Assembly: GCF_009017415.1 (NCBI RefSeq)
Contig: NC_092404.1
Coordinates: 1,116,001-1,180,000 of the forward strand
Length of the DNA: 64,000 bases
Source: Aspergillus flavus
Lineage: Eukaryota > Ascomycota > Eurotiomycetes > Eurotiales > Aspergillaceae
Direction of reading: 5' to 3'
The notes under the pieces are model-generated. The model was not told the DNA's origin, made no database searches, and was given only the letters and a program-made list of their open reading frames with translations. The stretch's first letter is position 1, and every line of letters begins with the position of its first letter. Of this stretch, positions 25,716 to 36,964 are shown piece after piece. The translations under genes were made by a program, and so were the position numbers.

Positions 25716-26265
25716 TTAATGTAGGTCAGAAGTGGCTATTGTCCACGGCCTTGATTTAGTCGTCCGTAACTAGGTAGAAGATATATACTCTGCAGTCTCT
25801 AGTAAGCAGCCCCATCCGCCATTCGCTAACTGGATGTGAAGAATCTAAATCTTGACTAATCCTGTGGTCGTTCGTTACTCCTCCGGGCTACCTACACGGA
25901 GACTGGGGTCCGTACCTTACACTCTAATCACAACCTCCTTAATATATTCGTGACTTGAGATCTTCAATACTTACCAAATGGTGACCCACTAGACTGATTT
26001 CGTGCAATGCTCGGGATCGGGCGTAGATAAGCAATGGTCTCGGTTGAACGGGGATGAAGAAATCAAGGACTCAATGGACAAGGGTTTGAGGCATTCTTCC
26101 TGAGGTTGTAAACCCTGTTCGGCCAGACGGGTGACTTACCCGCCCTTTAAACCCTGTACGGCGTCCAACCATATCCCCGGAGAACTACTGTACTGTGTCT
26201 GGATTGCTAGAAGTAAACAAAGGAAAGGAAATATTGGAAATACATCCCGCCAAGATGACCTCAAT
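25716..26265. other. Repeat-derived spacer, possible LTR end
   Basis: No gene. At 25970-25995 the sequence TTACCAAATGGTGACCC resembles the junction between the 3' end of a Ty3/Gypsy LTR and its primer-binding site in fungi. I could not find a matching LTR start or a second copy, so this is tentative. Confidence 0.3.
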
Positions 26266-27522
26266 GCGCGTACCTAGGAAAAAGCAAGAAAGGAAAATCA
26301 GCCTTTTGATGCATTATGTGGACGACGTGTTCCCTCATCAATTCCCGATCTATCACAGCCACTTTGGGGGAAGGAGAATGGCTGTTACCCTTGCTCTCTT
26401 CAACGAGATCGGTCTATTACGCTACGCTATGCCTCGGTCTACTGCACAAGGAGAAATGCTCCGATATGGACCAGCCAGGGTCGGTCTCTTTCTTCCAAGA
26501 GGAGAGACTCCGATATTATACACTGACGCTGCGAGAGACACAACAGCTTTTACAGCAATTGAGTCCAGAATGTGACCTAGAAACCATGAGATCCTGTGTT
26601 CCTTCCCTGGCAAGCGCTCTACATCTAATCAGTTATGAGGTAACTAGCCCTTCTCTGATGGGATCCGGTGACTTGTGCGTTAACTCGTCTATGTTAGTCC
26701 TCCTGTCCTGTATATTGAGATTGGAAAGTCCATCTGCAAGCTGCAACGTCACTGATCCCTATTCTCGTAGGGGGCTGGAACAGTATGGTTAAACCAGTCA
26801 AACAGACCTCCACCCTTTGGACAGGTTTAACCCTTTTTGATTTCCATGCCCTCCACACAGAAGGGCCCCTCTCTTACTAAGATGCCAGCTCCTTACGGTT
26901 TCTAACGAATGCACTAGCTGTAACTGGCATCCTGTCGTTTATTTCCACCGGCCCGACACCCGCACTATCCGACGACCGATACCTAATGGATGCCACATGC
27001 GACATGGTCCATCGTGGCCAGTTCCTGGGCTGCGAGAACTGGGTGATGTCAGCTATTCTAAAAGTAGGCTTACTGGACCGGTGGAAAAGAGAGGAGGAAG
27101 GTAACCGACGCTTGAGCTTCCGTGAACTAGCCAACCGGGCCAAGAGACTCGAGGACTGTCTGGAAAACGGCATCAGAGAGCTATCGGCCAAAACGTCCGG
27201 TTCTTCAGATGCAGTTAGCTCCATTACCCGCATTCATGCCAGTTCCACCCTGACCTATCTCCATTCGGTAGTCTCGGGTCTCAACCCGGACCTGAGCGAG
27301 ATACGGGACAGTATTGCTCGAACCATTGAGCTCCTCACCCAGGATTTAGTTGAGGCTCGAGGGTTGGTCGACTTTCTAACAGGTCCAGGCTATGACAGCC
27401 ACATTGTACCAGACTTACTCCGATATAGGATCCGGAATTCGGTGTGCAGTTCAATTCAGAGGACTATGGGATACACTTTTGTAGATGTCGGTATGATGCC
27501 CAATCTCCTAATGCTTATATGA
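26266..27522 (+). pseudogene. Fungal-specific transcription factor C-terminal region, broken
   Basis: The segment reads [17 protein letters not shown] at 26307 onward, then WLLPLLSS...[14 protein letters not shown], a DWKVHLQAA motif and RFLTNALAV...ILSFISTGP, ending in [10 protein letters not shown] and [13 protein letters not shown]. This is the order of the Fungal_trans_2 (DUF3468) regulatory domain of many Zn2Cys6 factors. Lesions: a one-base gain in the G-run near 26367-26371 shifts the frame, a stop precedes the DWKVHL motif around 26727, and the C-terminal 'WKALEVMEEVW'-type helix is missing at the end (about 27522). No zinc cluster is found upstream, where repeat-derived sequence begins. 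It therefore cannot make a DNA-binding protein. It may once have regulated the neighbouring clusters. Confidence 0.68.
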
Positions 27523-27708
27523 TACTGTATCTAGCAGTAAATCGCAAATTAGGCTCTCATTTCTATCCTTAGGGCCATTGTATCTAGGAGAAAGAGAAAA
27601 GGTAAAGGACGAAAACGAATTAGATAACAGAGGGCGGCAAAGAATCTACGTGTCTTCCATTCATCTTGTTACGGATCGTATGAGACCCTCAAGGGACAAA
27701 ATATGAGT

Positions 27709-28692
27709 TTACCCGAGATACTTCTCAAAGAAGTCTGCAACCTGGGTGTACCTGTTCCATGGGCGTCAGTAATCACTTTTCGAGAGAGAACATGAAGTTC
27801 CTCTTACCCTCGTCGGTATTCAGCATTGCTTTCTTCACTGTCCAGATTAGCACGGGCTCCCATCCAGCCATGCCACATGGTGCTGTATGTCTCGACGTGG
27901 CCACCGATACCATTCGTGCTGATGACATCGGCATAGCCTTGGATTTCCTCCGCTGGCTCATCTTTGGATGCAAGGACGATATGAGGAATTGTAAGTTTCT
28001 CAGCGTCCGTTTTGTCAGTCCGACTACAAGTAAGTGAATAGATTCAGTATTCTTCTTTTGTGTATATCAGTTTGAGGCCATACATACCCAGGATGAACTT
28101 GCGCAGTAGCTACAAAGGGTGTACCGGGTCCAGAAGCTAGAACAGCAACCTAAGAAGTACATGTTCCTTAGTTGCGAAGATTATTTCGACCCATAATAAA
28201 AAGAATCAGCTCACCTTCCCACCCCAGCACAGTCCCAATGCAGCCCATTTGGACACAGACGGAAATAATGTGTTGTACTGCTTAGTTATCTCCAGCAGAG
28301 TGTCCACATTCCTCGGAATCGAGGCTTCATTGGAGACGAAGCTCGTAAGAGCGTTTTTCTTCTCTTCTGTGTCCGCCGGGAACCATTCGGGCTGGGCATA
28401 ATTCCCTTCGAAGAAATCGGGCACCAGAACCAATGAGTTCAATCTTGTAGCTAGAAGGTCTGCCCCCTGCAGGGTCTGGATGGCCATGCCGAAAATGTCG
28501 TAAAGGACCACAAGCCCAGTGGAAGCATTCGGCGGACCAGTAACATCTGGAGAAGGTCAGAGCTTGTTCTTCTTCTTGTGTATCTGTGTGTGACTTGCAG
28601 GTGTTCAGGCCGGCGACTTCTTTATAGGTGCCTTTGGTGGTGTATCCTTGGGAGATCACCGGTGGTAGCGTTCGGCATGCGTCACAAGACAT
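27709..28692 (-). CDS. Dienelactone hydrolase family protein
   Basis: Five exons: 28692-28599, 28546-28215, 28149-28088, 28023-27808 and 27751-27709, giving 248 residues. The first intron has a GC donor (T|GCAAGT) with a CAG acceptor; the others are GT-AG. The N-terminus MSCDACRTLPPV and the core LGLCWGGK, with Cys nucleophile, and later an Asp (SKDEPAE) and WHGWMGAR with the His, match the Cys-Asp-His triad of the DLH family. Some members open dienelactone rings in chlorocatechol breakdown; most fungal homologues act on unknown esters or lactones in the cytosol. Length is normal. It is divergent from an MFS gene, suggesting shared control. Confidence 0.85.
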
Positions 28693-29027
28693 GGTGGGAT
28701 CCTTCGTAGGTACGATGGTCTTCTGGATTGTTGTTTGTATGAACACAATGTCAGGTTGCGAGTTAGTCGGTCTTATACTATGTGGACACGCTAGTCTTCG
28801 GAGATTATCACTTAACGCCGTCGGGATTAAAACGTCCTTTTTGAATAAAGTAGGCTAAGCTTTGGTTGGCATGCCCGGGACCGGCCCGGAAACGGGGGAT
28901 CGGACTGCCACAGAGAACGTTTGTTCCTTACCCATGAAGTTGACGAAAGAAAGTCAGTATCAGTGTGATATACAGCTATCTCTCAATTTGACACTACCAA
29001 CTGCAAATCGACTCTACAGTAGTATCA
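28693..29027. promoter_or_regulatory. Divergent region between DLH and MFS genes
   Basis: 335 bases between start codons of two genes reading apart, so both promoters must be compact and close together. It contains GGGACCGGCCCGG near 28876-28888, a partly palindromic CGG-containing stretch of the type bound by Zn2Cys6 factors; that is a guess. Confidence 0.4.
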
Positions 29028-30687
29028 ATGGCGCACGGCAACCAATCAACGAATGAAACGGAAGATATTAGCCCGGTGAACTCCATAATTCGCTCTAAAG
29101 ATCAGACTGACGAGACAAAGATAGACAACAACGAACTTTACCCGGTCGGAAATGAATGTGACAAGAACGATGACGCTCCCTACTGTTCCCTTTCCGAGCG
29201 CCGAAAGATCTCCGTGATGCTAATAGCATCATTTTCCGGCATAATATCCCCAATATCTGCCAGTATCTATTATCCAGCACTCCCCACCCTTGCGAAAGAC
29301 ATGCATGTTTCTATCTCCTTGATCAACTTGACTATCATGACCTATCTGGTAAGTGGTCTTTGCTATACTAGTTCAAGAACTTCCTTTATTCAGAACAAGT
29401 CTAATATGTATCCAGATATTACAAGGAATATCTCCCTCTTTCACCGGATCCTTTTCTGATGTCTATGGACGACGGCTCGCCTACATGCTCTGTTTCACCA
29501 CCTACATCGGGGCAAATATTGGCCTTGCATTACAGTCCGATTACGCAGCTTTAATGGTCCTGCGTTGTGTCCAGGCGGCTGGTAGCAGCGGAACGATAGC
29601 GATCGGAAGTGCTGTGGTTGCAGATATATCGACACGAGCTGAGCGAGGCAAATACATCGCATATGCCACGATGGGGACGACACTGGGACCGGCTCTGGGT
29701 CCTGTTCTTGGAGGTCTCCTGGATCACTTTCTTGGTTGGAGATGGGTTTTTTGGTTTCTTGTCATCTTAGGTGGCTTCAACTTTACCCTCATTCTCGTGG
29801 CATGTCCAGAAACGTGCCGTGCAGTGGTTGGAAACGGTTCAATTCCCCCTGCTAAATGGAATCGGCCTTTGTGGGCGATACTGAGGGATTCAGTAAGACC
29901 TCAGAGTCATAAGGCCGAAAAGAGGGTCGACTATGACACTCTGGAAAGGAGCAAAACGCGCCCGAATCCACTGACTTCTGTTCGTATCGCTCTGGAAAAA
30001 GAGGGTGGGTTGATTCTCATCTACGGGGCACTGCTATACGCCGGTTACATGATTATTCTGAGCACTCTGACCTCGCAGCTGGAGAGCGAGTACGGATTTA
30101 ACTCCATCCAGGTGGGATTATGCTACTTACCTATGGGAATCGGAAGCCTGACATCCCGTTGGTCCGCAGGACCTTTGCTGGATTGGAATTTCAAACGGGA
30201 AGCCAAGCGTCAAAACCTACCTATTGTCAAGAATCGCCAACAAGACATCCGAGACTTCAATATTGAAAGAACTCGTCTGACTATTACAATACCTTTCGTG
30301 TATGCCGGTTGCCTGTTCTTTCTTGCATACGGGTGGGTTATGAGATTCCAGACTCACCTGGCGGTTCCGTTGGTGTTGTTGTTCTTCTCCGGCCATCTCA
30401 CCACGGGTGCTTTTTCGACCCTTAGCACGCTGATCGTTGATATTCATCGCCAAAGTGCGGCCACCGCCGTGGCTGCTAATAACTTGTTTCGCTGCTTGCT
30501 TGCGGCTGGTGCCACAGCTTTCGCGACACCCCTGATCGATCGTATTGGCATTGGCTGGACGACTACGTTTATTGTAGGTGTTTGGATTGTCTTCAGTGCG
30601 TGTCTGTGGGCGGTTTATCTCTGGGGACATAAATGGAGAGATGAATTGCGTGTTAAACGGAGTGAGGGAGATGGTAGCCCAGCATAG
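29028..30687 (+). CDS. MFS transporter, DHA1 (Qdr/Flu1-like) type
   Basis: Two exons, 29028-29348 and 29416-30687, phase 0, 530 residues. A charged N-terminal tail of about 65 residues precedes helix 1. SASIYYPALPTLAKDM is the family's SxxYxPAxPxIAxD signature; SFSDVYGRRLAYM is the loop 2-3 motif; GPALGPVLGGLLDHFLGWRWVFWF is motif C and the following helix. The helix pattern fits 12 spans with a long central cytosolic loop. This group exports drugs, polyamines, weak acids or catabolic intermediates across the plasma membrane. It is divergently paired with the dienelactone hydrolase gene, which suggests a common substrate pathway. No defects. Confidence 0.9.
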
Positions 30688-31030
30688 CAACATCAAAGAT
30701 ATGACAAAGGAATACATTGCTTTCTAAAGATGCTGCATTTGTAAGACTCGCACGTATCAATTTTTAAGCCGGCGCTAAGGCGGATGGATGCGTCGGACGT
30801 AACCCGGTCTCCGATGAGGGTGAGATTTAATAATCCCCGGAGATAAAGCGGCCTTCGTATATTCTAGACTGGTTGACGGAAATACCAGGAAGTAACCATA
30901 TCAAAAAGAATACATTTGCTATAAAATCCCTCCCCATGGTCAGTCGGAAATGAAAACATCATACTTTCAGAGCCGTCTTTGATCTCAAAATTGACAACTT
31001 CTTACTTTGTTAATATTCTATCTCCTAATC
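30688..31030. other. Spacer between MFS and MDR genes
   Basis: 343 bases between two forward genes; promoter of the oxidoreductase. A TATAAAA-like stretch lies at 30921-30926. Nothing else noted. Confidence 0.45.
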
Positions 31031-32114
31031 ATGTCTTCAAATCGTGCAGCCTACCTCCTTGAAGCCCACAAGACTCCCCTCGAAATCCAACAGGCACCTT
31101 ATCCCACACCAGACCCGGGAACCATCGTCGTGAGAAATCACGCCGTCGCAATCAATCCAGTCGATTGGAAGCTTCAAAAATTTGAGATCTTCCCCATAAA
31201 GTACCCCTTCATCCTAGGTGAGGATGTGGCAGGCGAAGTCATCGCAATCGGCGACGGAGTGACCAATTTCACCATAGGACAGCGTGTTGTCGGGTGCGTT
31301 ATCCCAGATCCAATCCTCTCTTAATCAAATTAACAAGCATCGCAGACACTGCAAGAACTTCACAGCCGGCGACAATCGATACTCCGGCTTCCAAAACTTC
31401 ACCGTCCTATCCGCAACCCTAACAGCACCTCTGCCCCCATCGATCTCTTACGACAAAGCAGTTGTTCTCCCTGTCTCAGTCAGCACCGCCGCTGCCGGCC
31501 TTTTCCAAAAAGATCATCTCAACCTCCCGCATCCATCTCTATCCCCACAGCCCACGGGCCAGGCGATTCTAATCTGGGGCGGTAGTTCCAGCGTCGGTCT
31601 CAGCGCCGTACAGCTCGCGCACGCCGCAGGTGTCGAGGTCATCACGACAGCCAGTCAACATAATCACGCTCTTCTCAAGAGTCTTGGCGTATCGAAGGTC
31701 TATGACTACCGAAGTCCCACAGTAGTCGATGACATTGTCGCCGCGCTGGAGAACAAGCATGTCGTCGGAGCATATGATTGTATATCGGAGGATAAGACTC
31801 AGCGGGCCTGTGCGGAGATCCTTGAAAGGAGCAACGCCGCGCGTAAGGTTTTAGTGTATACGAATGATGTTCTGACACCTGAGGGATTGCCGGCTTCGGT
31901 CACTGCGAAGGGGATTTTCTGTCTTACGGTGGAGGATAATGAGGTGGGTCCTGCTGTGTGGGTGGAGTATCTTCCGAAGGCGTTGGAGTGTGGTCGGTTC
32001 AAGCCTTTGCCTGAGCCTTTGGTTGTTGGGACGGGGTTGGAATGTGTACAGATGGGTATAGAGAGGAATATGGCGGGATTGAGTGCGACTAAGGCTGTTG
32101 TTAGGTTGGTTTAG
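31031..32114 (+). CDS. Zinc-free MDR oxidoreductase (ToxD/enoyl-reductase-like)
   Basis: Two exons, 31031-31293 and 31346-32114 (phase 2, 52-nt intron), give 343 residues. The GroES-like N-terminal half has AINPVDWKLQ and GEDVAGEV, and lacks the Cys/His ligands of zinc-dependent alcohol dehydrogenases. The Rossmann half has IWGGSSSVGLSAVQLA, an NADPH-binding AxxGxxG variant. This is the layout of fungal ToxD/LovC-like trans-acting enoyl reductases and related quinone or enone reductases. There is no polyketide synthase in the window, so a lone enone/quinone reductase role is more likely here. The start was set at the ATG giving MSSNRAAYLLE, a usual N-terminus for the family. Intact. Confidence 0.88.
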
Positions 32115-32709
32115 TTTCTTGATGGCTTGGGGTAGTATACCTCTTCGGGTAGGGTAGGGAGAGTTGTTGGCTTCGCGTGGTTAACTTGGGCAGTGAGCAG
32201 TGATATACGTTAGTATTATATAAAGACAGTGAATTTGATATTGCGTGAAATGTATTTTCGGTGGTTATTACTGTGCTATGTGTGTATATAATGGACTTGT
32301 TGAGAAAAGTTCATTTTGACTGGCTTGTAGGTATAGTCTGCCGTATGGCGGACTAAATCGACCATCCGGTCGAAATGAATTCTTTCCATCACACGAATGC
32401 TTGAGTATTTCTTCCCCTTTGATTAATGGAATATGCAACAAAGCATGTTGCCAAACTAATAGGTCGTTCCTGTAATACGGTACCCCGTCGAAAGAAACTA
32501 TTATAATGCCTATCGCATACTGCGCTCCGACCAATCAACCACAATCGAGAGTCATAAAAGTCATAATGTTTCGATAAAGTGCAAGTCCAGTGATTAATCT
32601 ATAGTGGATGAAAGTCACCACATCTCAAACTGGAGCTGGTCCCAAAGTTCAGCTTCACCAGAGTCCGTGGAGTCACTACCCTCGCGCCCAAAAGCAGATC
32701 AACGTACTT
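32115..32709. other. Convergent spacer
   Basis: About 600 bases between the 3' ends of the MDR gene and the aconitase X gene. No coding signal. Confidence 0.5.
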
Positions 32710-34452
32710 CTAGTTTCTATATTGACAAGTCTGCTGTCCACCAGCATCACTGGCCTGTCCCGGAGGAACTCCAACAAAAGTACCCGTACAGCCCGCCTCC
32801 ACGCACTCAGCAAGGCTCCCGAAATGCACGCCCCTCTTCACCATCCCTGGAGCGTAATGGGCGTATTTGGCCGAGTTTGTCATGATATTTCGAGACGTGA
32901 CGGGAATAACAGGTTCCCCGAGCATGCACCAGCAGGTATCTGTGATAATTGTTGCCCCGAATTCCTCGATAATATCGATATAACCAGCCTTTTTCGACTT
33001 TTCGTATATATCTCGGCCGGTAGTTATGATGACTTTAACATCGTCGGCTTTCTTGCGGCCTGCGCATAATTTAGAGAGAGCGTCAAACTCTTCAAGAGAA
33101 AAATGGGGATTTCCCAATGATACAAGATCAACTGAAAGATCTTGTGCGGAATTGAGCATATGCCATGTATCAACTAGTTCTTCATGCCGGAGATCTATAA
33201 CTGGTAGCTCTTGCTCTAGTTCGGCAAACTTAGAAGCCTCGGGCGTAACACCTTTGACGTGGAACATTGCGGCAGAGGCAGTGGTGCCAAAAGCGGCACT
33301 AAATGCTTTGAGATCCACCAGCTGTGGCTGCAGATATTCTAGCCCGCAAACCAATGGTATGTTATGCTGGGCCAGTTTTCCAATCACGTATCCCAGTAGC
33401 GAATAGTAAGAGTCATTGATTGATCCCAAATCGCTCACCCGGATACACATTGTTGGTCGTCGACCCTCAGGTAAGTGACATCCGGCTGAAGGAGCCCTTC
33501 CGGTTAGCGCAATGCAAACATCGATAAAATCGGGATATTTCTGGGTTTGAGCACCAAGGACGCTGTTAGCGAAAACAACGGCGTTCGACTCTGACCATCC
33601 AATATTTTGCCCGGCCTTGGGAGCAGCGTCAAGTGCGTATGGGGCGCAGGTGAAACTGGGCTGTGCACCCATGGAGAGGTAGATATTGGCTAGTGTGCCC
33701 GCCTGTGAAGCCAACTTAGGGTCGACGTTGAGTTCCTTCCAGCGGCGTTGATCGATCGAAATAGAATTGAGGGTGGTTGGAAGGGTGAATTTAGCACCCA
33801 TGGATTGGAACTTTTGCGCAAACAGAAGACTTGCAGGACCTGTATATATACAGGCGTCAATGTGAGCCTGCGAAACATCCAATAGTGAGCGCGCCCCTTG
33901 AATGATTGCAAAGCTTCTGATAATTTCCAAAGCAACCTTGGCTGCTTGGCCCTTTTCGCCGGCCAGGATGCTCCGATCAAGATCTGAAAGGTCGAAGTCG
34001 CCTTCAACGGGGTCGGCAGGCAGTTCCGGGGTCGGTAACAGAGCATCACTGACTAGCACGGTTTCTCCATCAATGGCAGCGAAGTGTCTATTGCATATCT
34101 TCGAGAAGTCCGAAGAGGACAAGACCACAACTGGTATAGGACAATCAAGTAGCACTTTTCCTACTAGAACCCCAAGAGTCAGAATCTGCTCGGGCTTCTC
34201 GAAAATCAGCGCAGCTGGAGCACATCCATTCAGCAGAAGCTCAAGCATGACTGTACTTCCTGAGCATGAACCTCTACCACAGGGAATAGCAAGAACACGG
34301 CCGGCAATAGACTGGCCACAGAGGGGATGATGACGGTCTACCACCTGTCCCGTCTCAGGGTTCACTCCGCCCCAAAAGCTGATCTCAACCGGGCAGAATT
34401 GTAACTCTGCAGATGCAGCGCCCTTGATGAGACATTGACCACGAAATTCCAT
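32710..34452 (-). CDS. Aconitase X, fused subunits (cis-3-hydroxyproline dehydratase-like)
   Basis: Intronless, 580 residues. The first 140 or so residues correspond to the small (swivel) subunit: HHPLCGQSIAGRVLAIPCGRGSCSGS is the AcnX substrate and cluster motif, and IVVLSSS-like strands follow. The remainder is the large subunit, with IYTGPASLLFAQKF, MGAQPSFTCAPY, SNAVVFANSVLGA, TGRAPSAGCHL and ITDTCWCM carrying Cys residues for a 2Fe-2S or mononuclear iron centre. AcnX enzymes dehydrate cis-3-hydroxy-L-proline to pyrroline-2-carboxylate or act in mevalonate metabolism of archaea (family knowledge). In fungi and bacteria the fused form is the hydroxyproline type. Divergent from an alpha/beta hydrolase; a RidA gene lies 5 kb away. 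No zinc or membrane features; cytosolic. Confidence 0.9.
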   Translation of the reverse strand: MEFRGQCLIKGAASAELQFCPVEISFWGGVNPETGQVVDRHHPLCGQSIAGRVLAIPCGRGSCSGSTVMLELLLNGCAPAALIFEKPEQILTLGVLVGKVLLDCPIPVVVLSSSDFSKICNRHFAAIDGETVLVSDALLPTPELPADPVEGDFDLSDLDRSILAGEKGQAAKVALEIIRSFAIIQGARSLLDVSQAHIDACIYTGPASLLFAQKFQSMGAKFTLPTTLNSISIDQRRWKELNVDPKLASQAGTLANIYLSMGAQPSFTCAPYALDAAPKAGQNIGWSESNAVVFANSVLGAQTQKYPDFIDVCIALTGRAPSAGCHLPEGRRPTMCIRVSDLGSINDSYYSLLGYVIGKLAQHNIPLVCGLEYLQPQLVDLKAFSAAFGTTASAAMFHVKGVTPEASKFAELEQELPVIDLRHEELVDTWHMLNSAQDLSVDLVSLGNPHFSLEEFDALSKLCAGRKKADDVKVIITTGRDIYEKSKKAGYIDIIEEFGATIITDTCWCMLGEPVIPVTSRNIMTNSAKYAHYAPGMVKRGVHFGSLAECVEAGCTGTFVGVPPGQASDAGGQQTCQYRN

Positions 34453-35135
34453 TGTGCTGCGAGCAAGACGGCAATATGATGTGTGACAAAGGCAATGGAT
34501 CTAGTGGGCAAGACGGGTCATAGCACTTGACTCTTAGACCTTCAACAACTGATATTTTCTGTGTGCAGGCAGCAGATTACTTGTTGCCTTCGAGATAAGA
34601 CAATGAGCAGCATATAGTGGTTAGCTTACTTAACCCCGCCCGACCTTGGCATTCCCTCGGTAATTTGTAATTATGCTTGATGAGACGCCTTTTTCCTCAT
34701 ATCTGCGTATATGTCAGAAGCCTTCGAGCATCATGACTCATTTGCGATGACTCCAAGGTCTTTGGAAGTTAATCTGATGTTTGATTGACCTCATTCCTGT
34801 TCATGGGGTCCAAACAGGATTGCAGATATTACCCTTTCGGGATACCGAAGCTGTTTGATGAGTTTGTCCGGACAAGTTGCAAACCTAGCAAACATTGCAA
34901 ACGGCCGATCTCATGCTCTGATTGGTCCTACGAATAGTACACCTCAATACTAGGCCTCGCACCCATCAGTGATTGTGGATGAATATACTATGGAGCTGAA
35001 CAAGCATATAAACCTTTGCTGTATCACAGCTTCCCAAAATCCTAAAGAAGTTTCTACCTCAAGAACAAAGTCCATTTCCATCTAGCTTTGACATTTCCTC
35101 TTCGTACCCTGCAAGCTTTGCTCTAAATCATTACC
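34453..35135. promoter_or_regulatory. Divergent region, aconitase X / hydrolase
   Basis: 683 bases upstream of two divergent genes. CGG-type triplets occur (for example TTGTCCGGACAAGTT at 34864-34878, a near-perfect inverted repeat TTGTCCGGACAA), plausible as a binding site for the nearby Zn2Cys6 regulator. A TATAAACC element lies near 35007-35014. Confidence 0.45.
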
Positions 35136-36194
35136 ATGGCTACCTCTATAGCATCTCACGAAAAGCTGGTCGAGTTTGACCTTGTCCAGTCTCACTACAA
35201 GAAAGTGGGTGATCACGAAATCCGTGCAGATTTCATCATACCCCATACAGAGTGTACCGGGAAACGACCTCTCATTGTCCGGTTTCACGGGGGCTGTCTT
35301 GTAAGCCAAAAGCCCAACCAGACTCTGTGACTGGCAGAATTAAACATTGGATATAGCTAACGGAACAAGGTAACTGGAGACTCACTGTCAATGGAATGGT
35401 TCCCTCAATGGCTTCTTGATTTGGCCAAGAAACATAATGCAGTGATCGCAAGCGCCAACTACCGTCTTCTTCCCGAAGCCACGAGTCTCGACATCTTCGA
35501 AGATGTCGAAGATTTCTGGACTTGGCTCCATTCCTCGGAAGTTGAAGAGCTGCTGTCGTCATGTGTAAACCCCACGAAGCTAAACCTTGACCGTATCATC
35601 ACGGCAGGCGAATCTGCGGGTGGTCTACTTAGCGTATGCCTAGCCCTGGCTCATCCGGATGAAATCCGAGCGGCAACAGCAAGTTATCCATGTCTCGATA
35701 TGGCTTCGGCGCACTACAGTGCCCCAAATCCGGTGCCACTGACCAATCCGCCCATCCCTGAGTCGCTGATTGACGAAACTCTTGCCCAAGTCAAACCTGG
35801 AGCTATCAGATCTTCCGCTTTTTTACCCGACCGGTTGGACTTGGGGCTTGCAGCGATTCACTACGGGCGCCTTACCCAGTTATATGAGCGAGGAATAGGG
35901 AGCTCACACCACCGAGATCTGCGGTACCCCTTAGAGAGACTAGACCAGCCAGATGCTAAAATTCCTCAAGGTGGGATTGCTATCATCCAAGGATTGCAAG
36001 ATCACATCGTGCCCGCCGAAGGCAATCAGAGATTTGTTGAAAAGGGACGCGAGGTCATGAAAGGGAAACCGGGCGCTGATAAAATTATACTGACTCTACG
36101 AGAAGGTACCCACGGATTGGACATTCCGACTCGTTTAGAAGAGGGATGGATGCAAGGACACCTGGAAGCGGCAGTTGAGGCTTGGCTAATGTAG
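35136..36194 (+). CDS. Alpha/beta hydrolase (alpha/beta hydrolase_3 type)
   Basis: Two exons, 35136-35300 and 35370-36194, phase 0, 329 residues. HGGC in exon 1 is the oxyanion-hole HGG motif; exon 2 opens with a Thr-Gly-Asp loop and has SANYRLLPEA, then GESAGGLL with the nucleophilic Ser. The acid is in LQDHIVP and the His in GTHGLD. This is a carboxylesterase/lipase-like enzyme of the HSL or type-3 group, cytosolic as no signal peptide is present. It probably hydrolyses an ester, lactone or amide made or taken up by the neighbouring cluster. Divergent pairing with aconitase X implies co-regulation. Intact. Confidence 0.9.
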
Positions 36195-36964
36195 AGTAAG
36201 GGCCATGTCGTGTGTGTGCATACCATACAATAAGTAGATAAGCAGCAACCTTGGCTTTGTATTTGATGTATCTAAGGCCCAGTAATATCTGAAGTGAGCA
36301 ATGAGCTTGTCTGATGGTGGTCGCGGTATTATCTGATCTTGCAACCAGGCGATATAGATACGATGATCTGTTCCGTGGGGATTTTCTGTCGAGCTTTTGA
36401 ATTCAATATCTATGCTCCGTAGACTGAGCACTATGTGTAGCAGCACTGATCTATATTATCATCATTTTCATGACCAGTCTTGGTGATCTCTTTGGCTCTT
36501 CCTACGAAGATGATGGCAGGCTATGCTGTCCTGTTGAAAATGTGACCTTGGGTGTAGCTGAAGGCTTACATTTGATATGAACCTACTGTTTAACTCGCTC
36601 TGACCGAGTTACTTCTACGTATTTAAGGTCTATTTTGGGGATACCACCGCTATCCAGAAACTGAAAAAGTGTATCTTAAGGTACACCTTATGCTGTCATA
36701 TATTTTGAACAATTATCCAAACCGAAGGGAATTGTACATGTTTTAGAGTATACAAAAGAGTACTAATTAGGGTTCCAGAGATATGGATCCAACACTAGTG
36801 CTGACCAGGGTAAGGTCGAAGGTCACAGGACTCCACCAACGATTTAAGGCGCACTTTTTCATCTGTCTTACATCGTGTGTACATCCACGTTTCAATAGAA
36901 AGACCTCAAGGAGCGACTACGGCACTTCTCCATCTCCCATCAACCTGTGTTCCGTATCGGCTCA
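36195..36964. other. Spacer upstream of Zn2Cys6 regulator
   Basis: 770 bases between two forward genes, holding the regulator's promoter. No coding signal; a short open frame at 36783-36968 overlaps the regulator start and is not called. Confidence 0.45.

Noticed and set aside
32608..33406. Forward-strand open frames opposite aconitase X
   Set aside because: They are antisense shadows of a long, well-conserved reverse-strand gene and show no domain.
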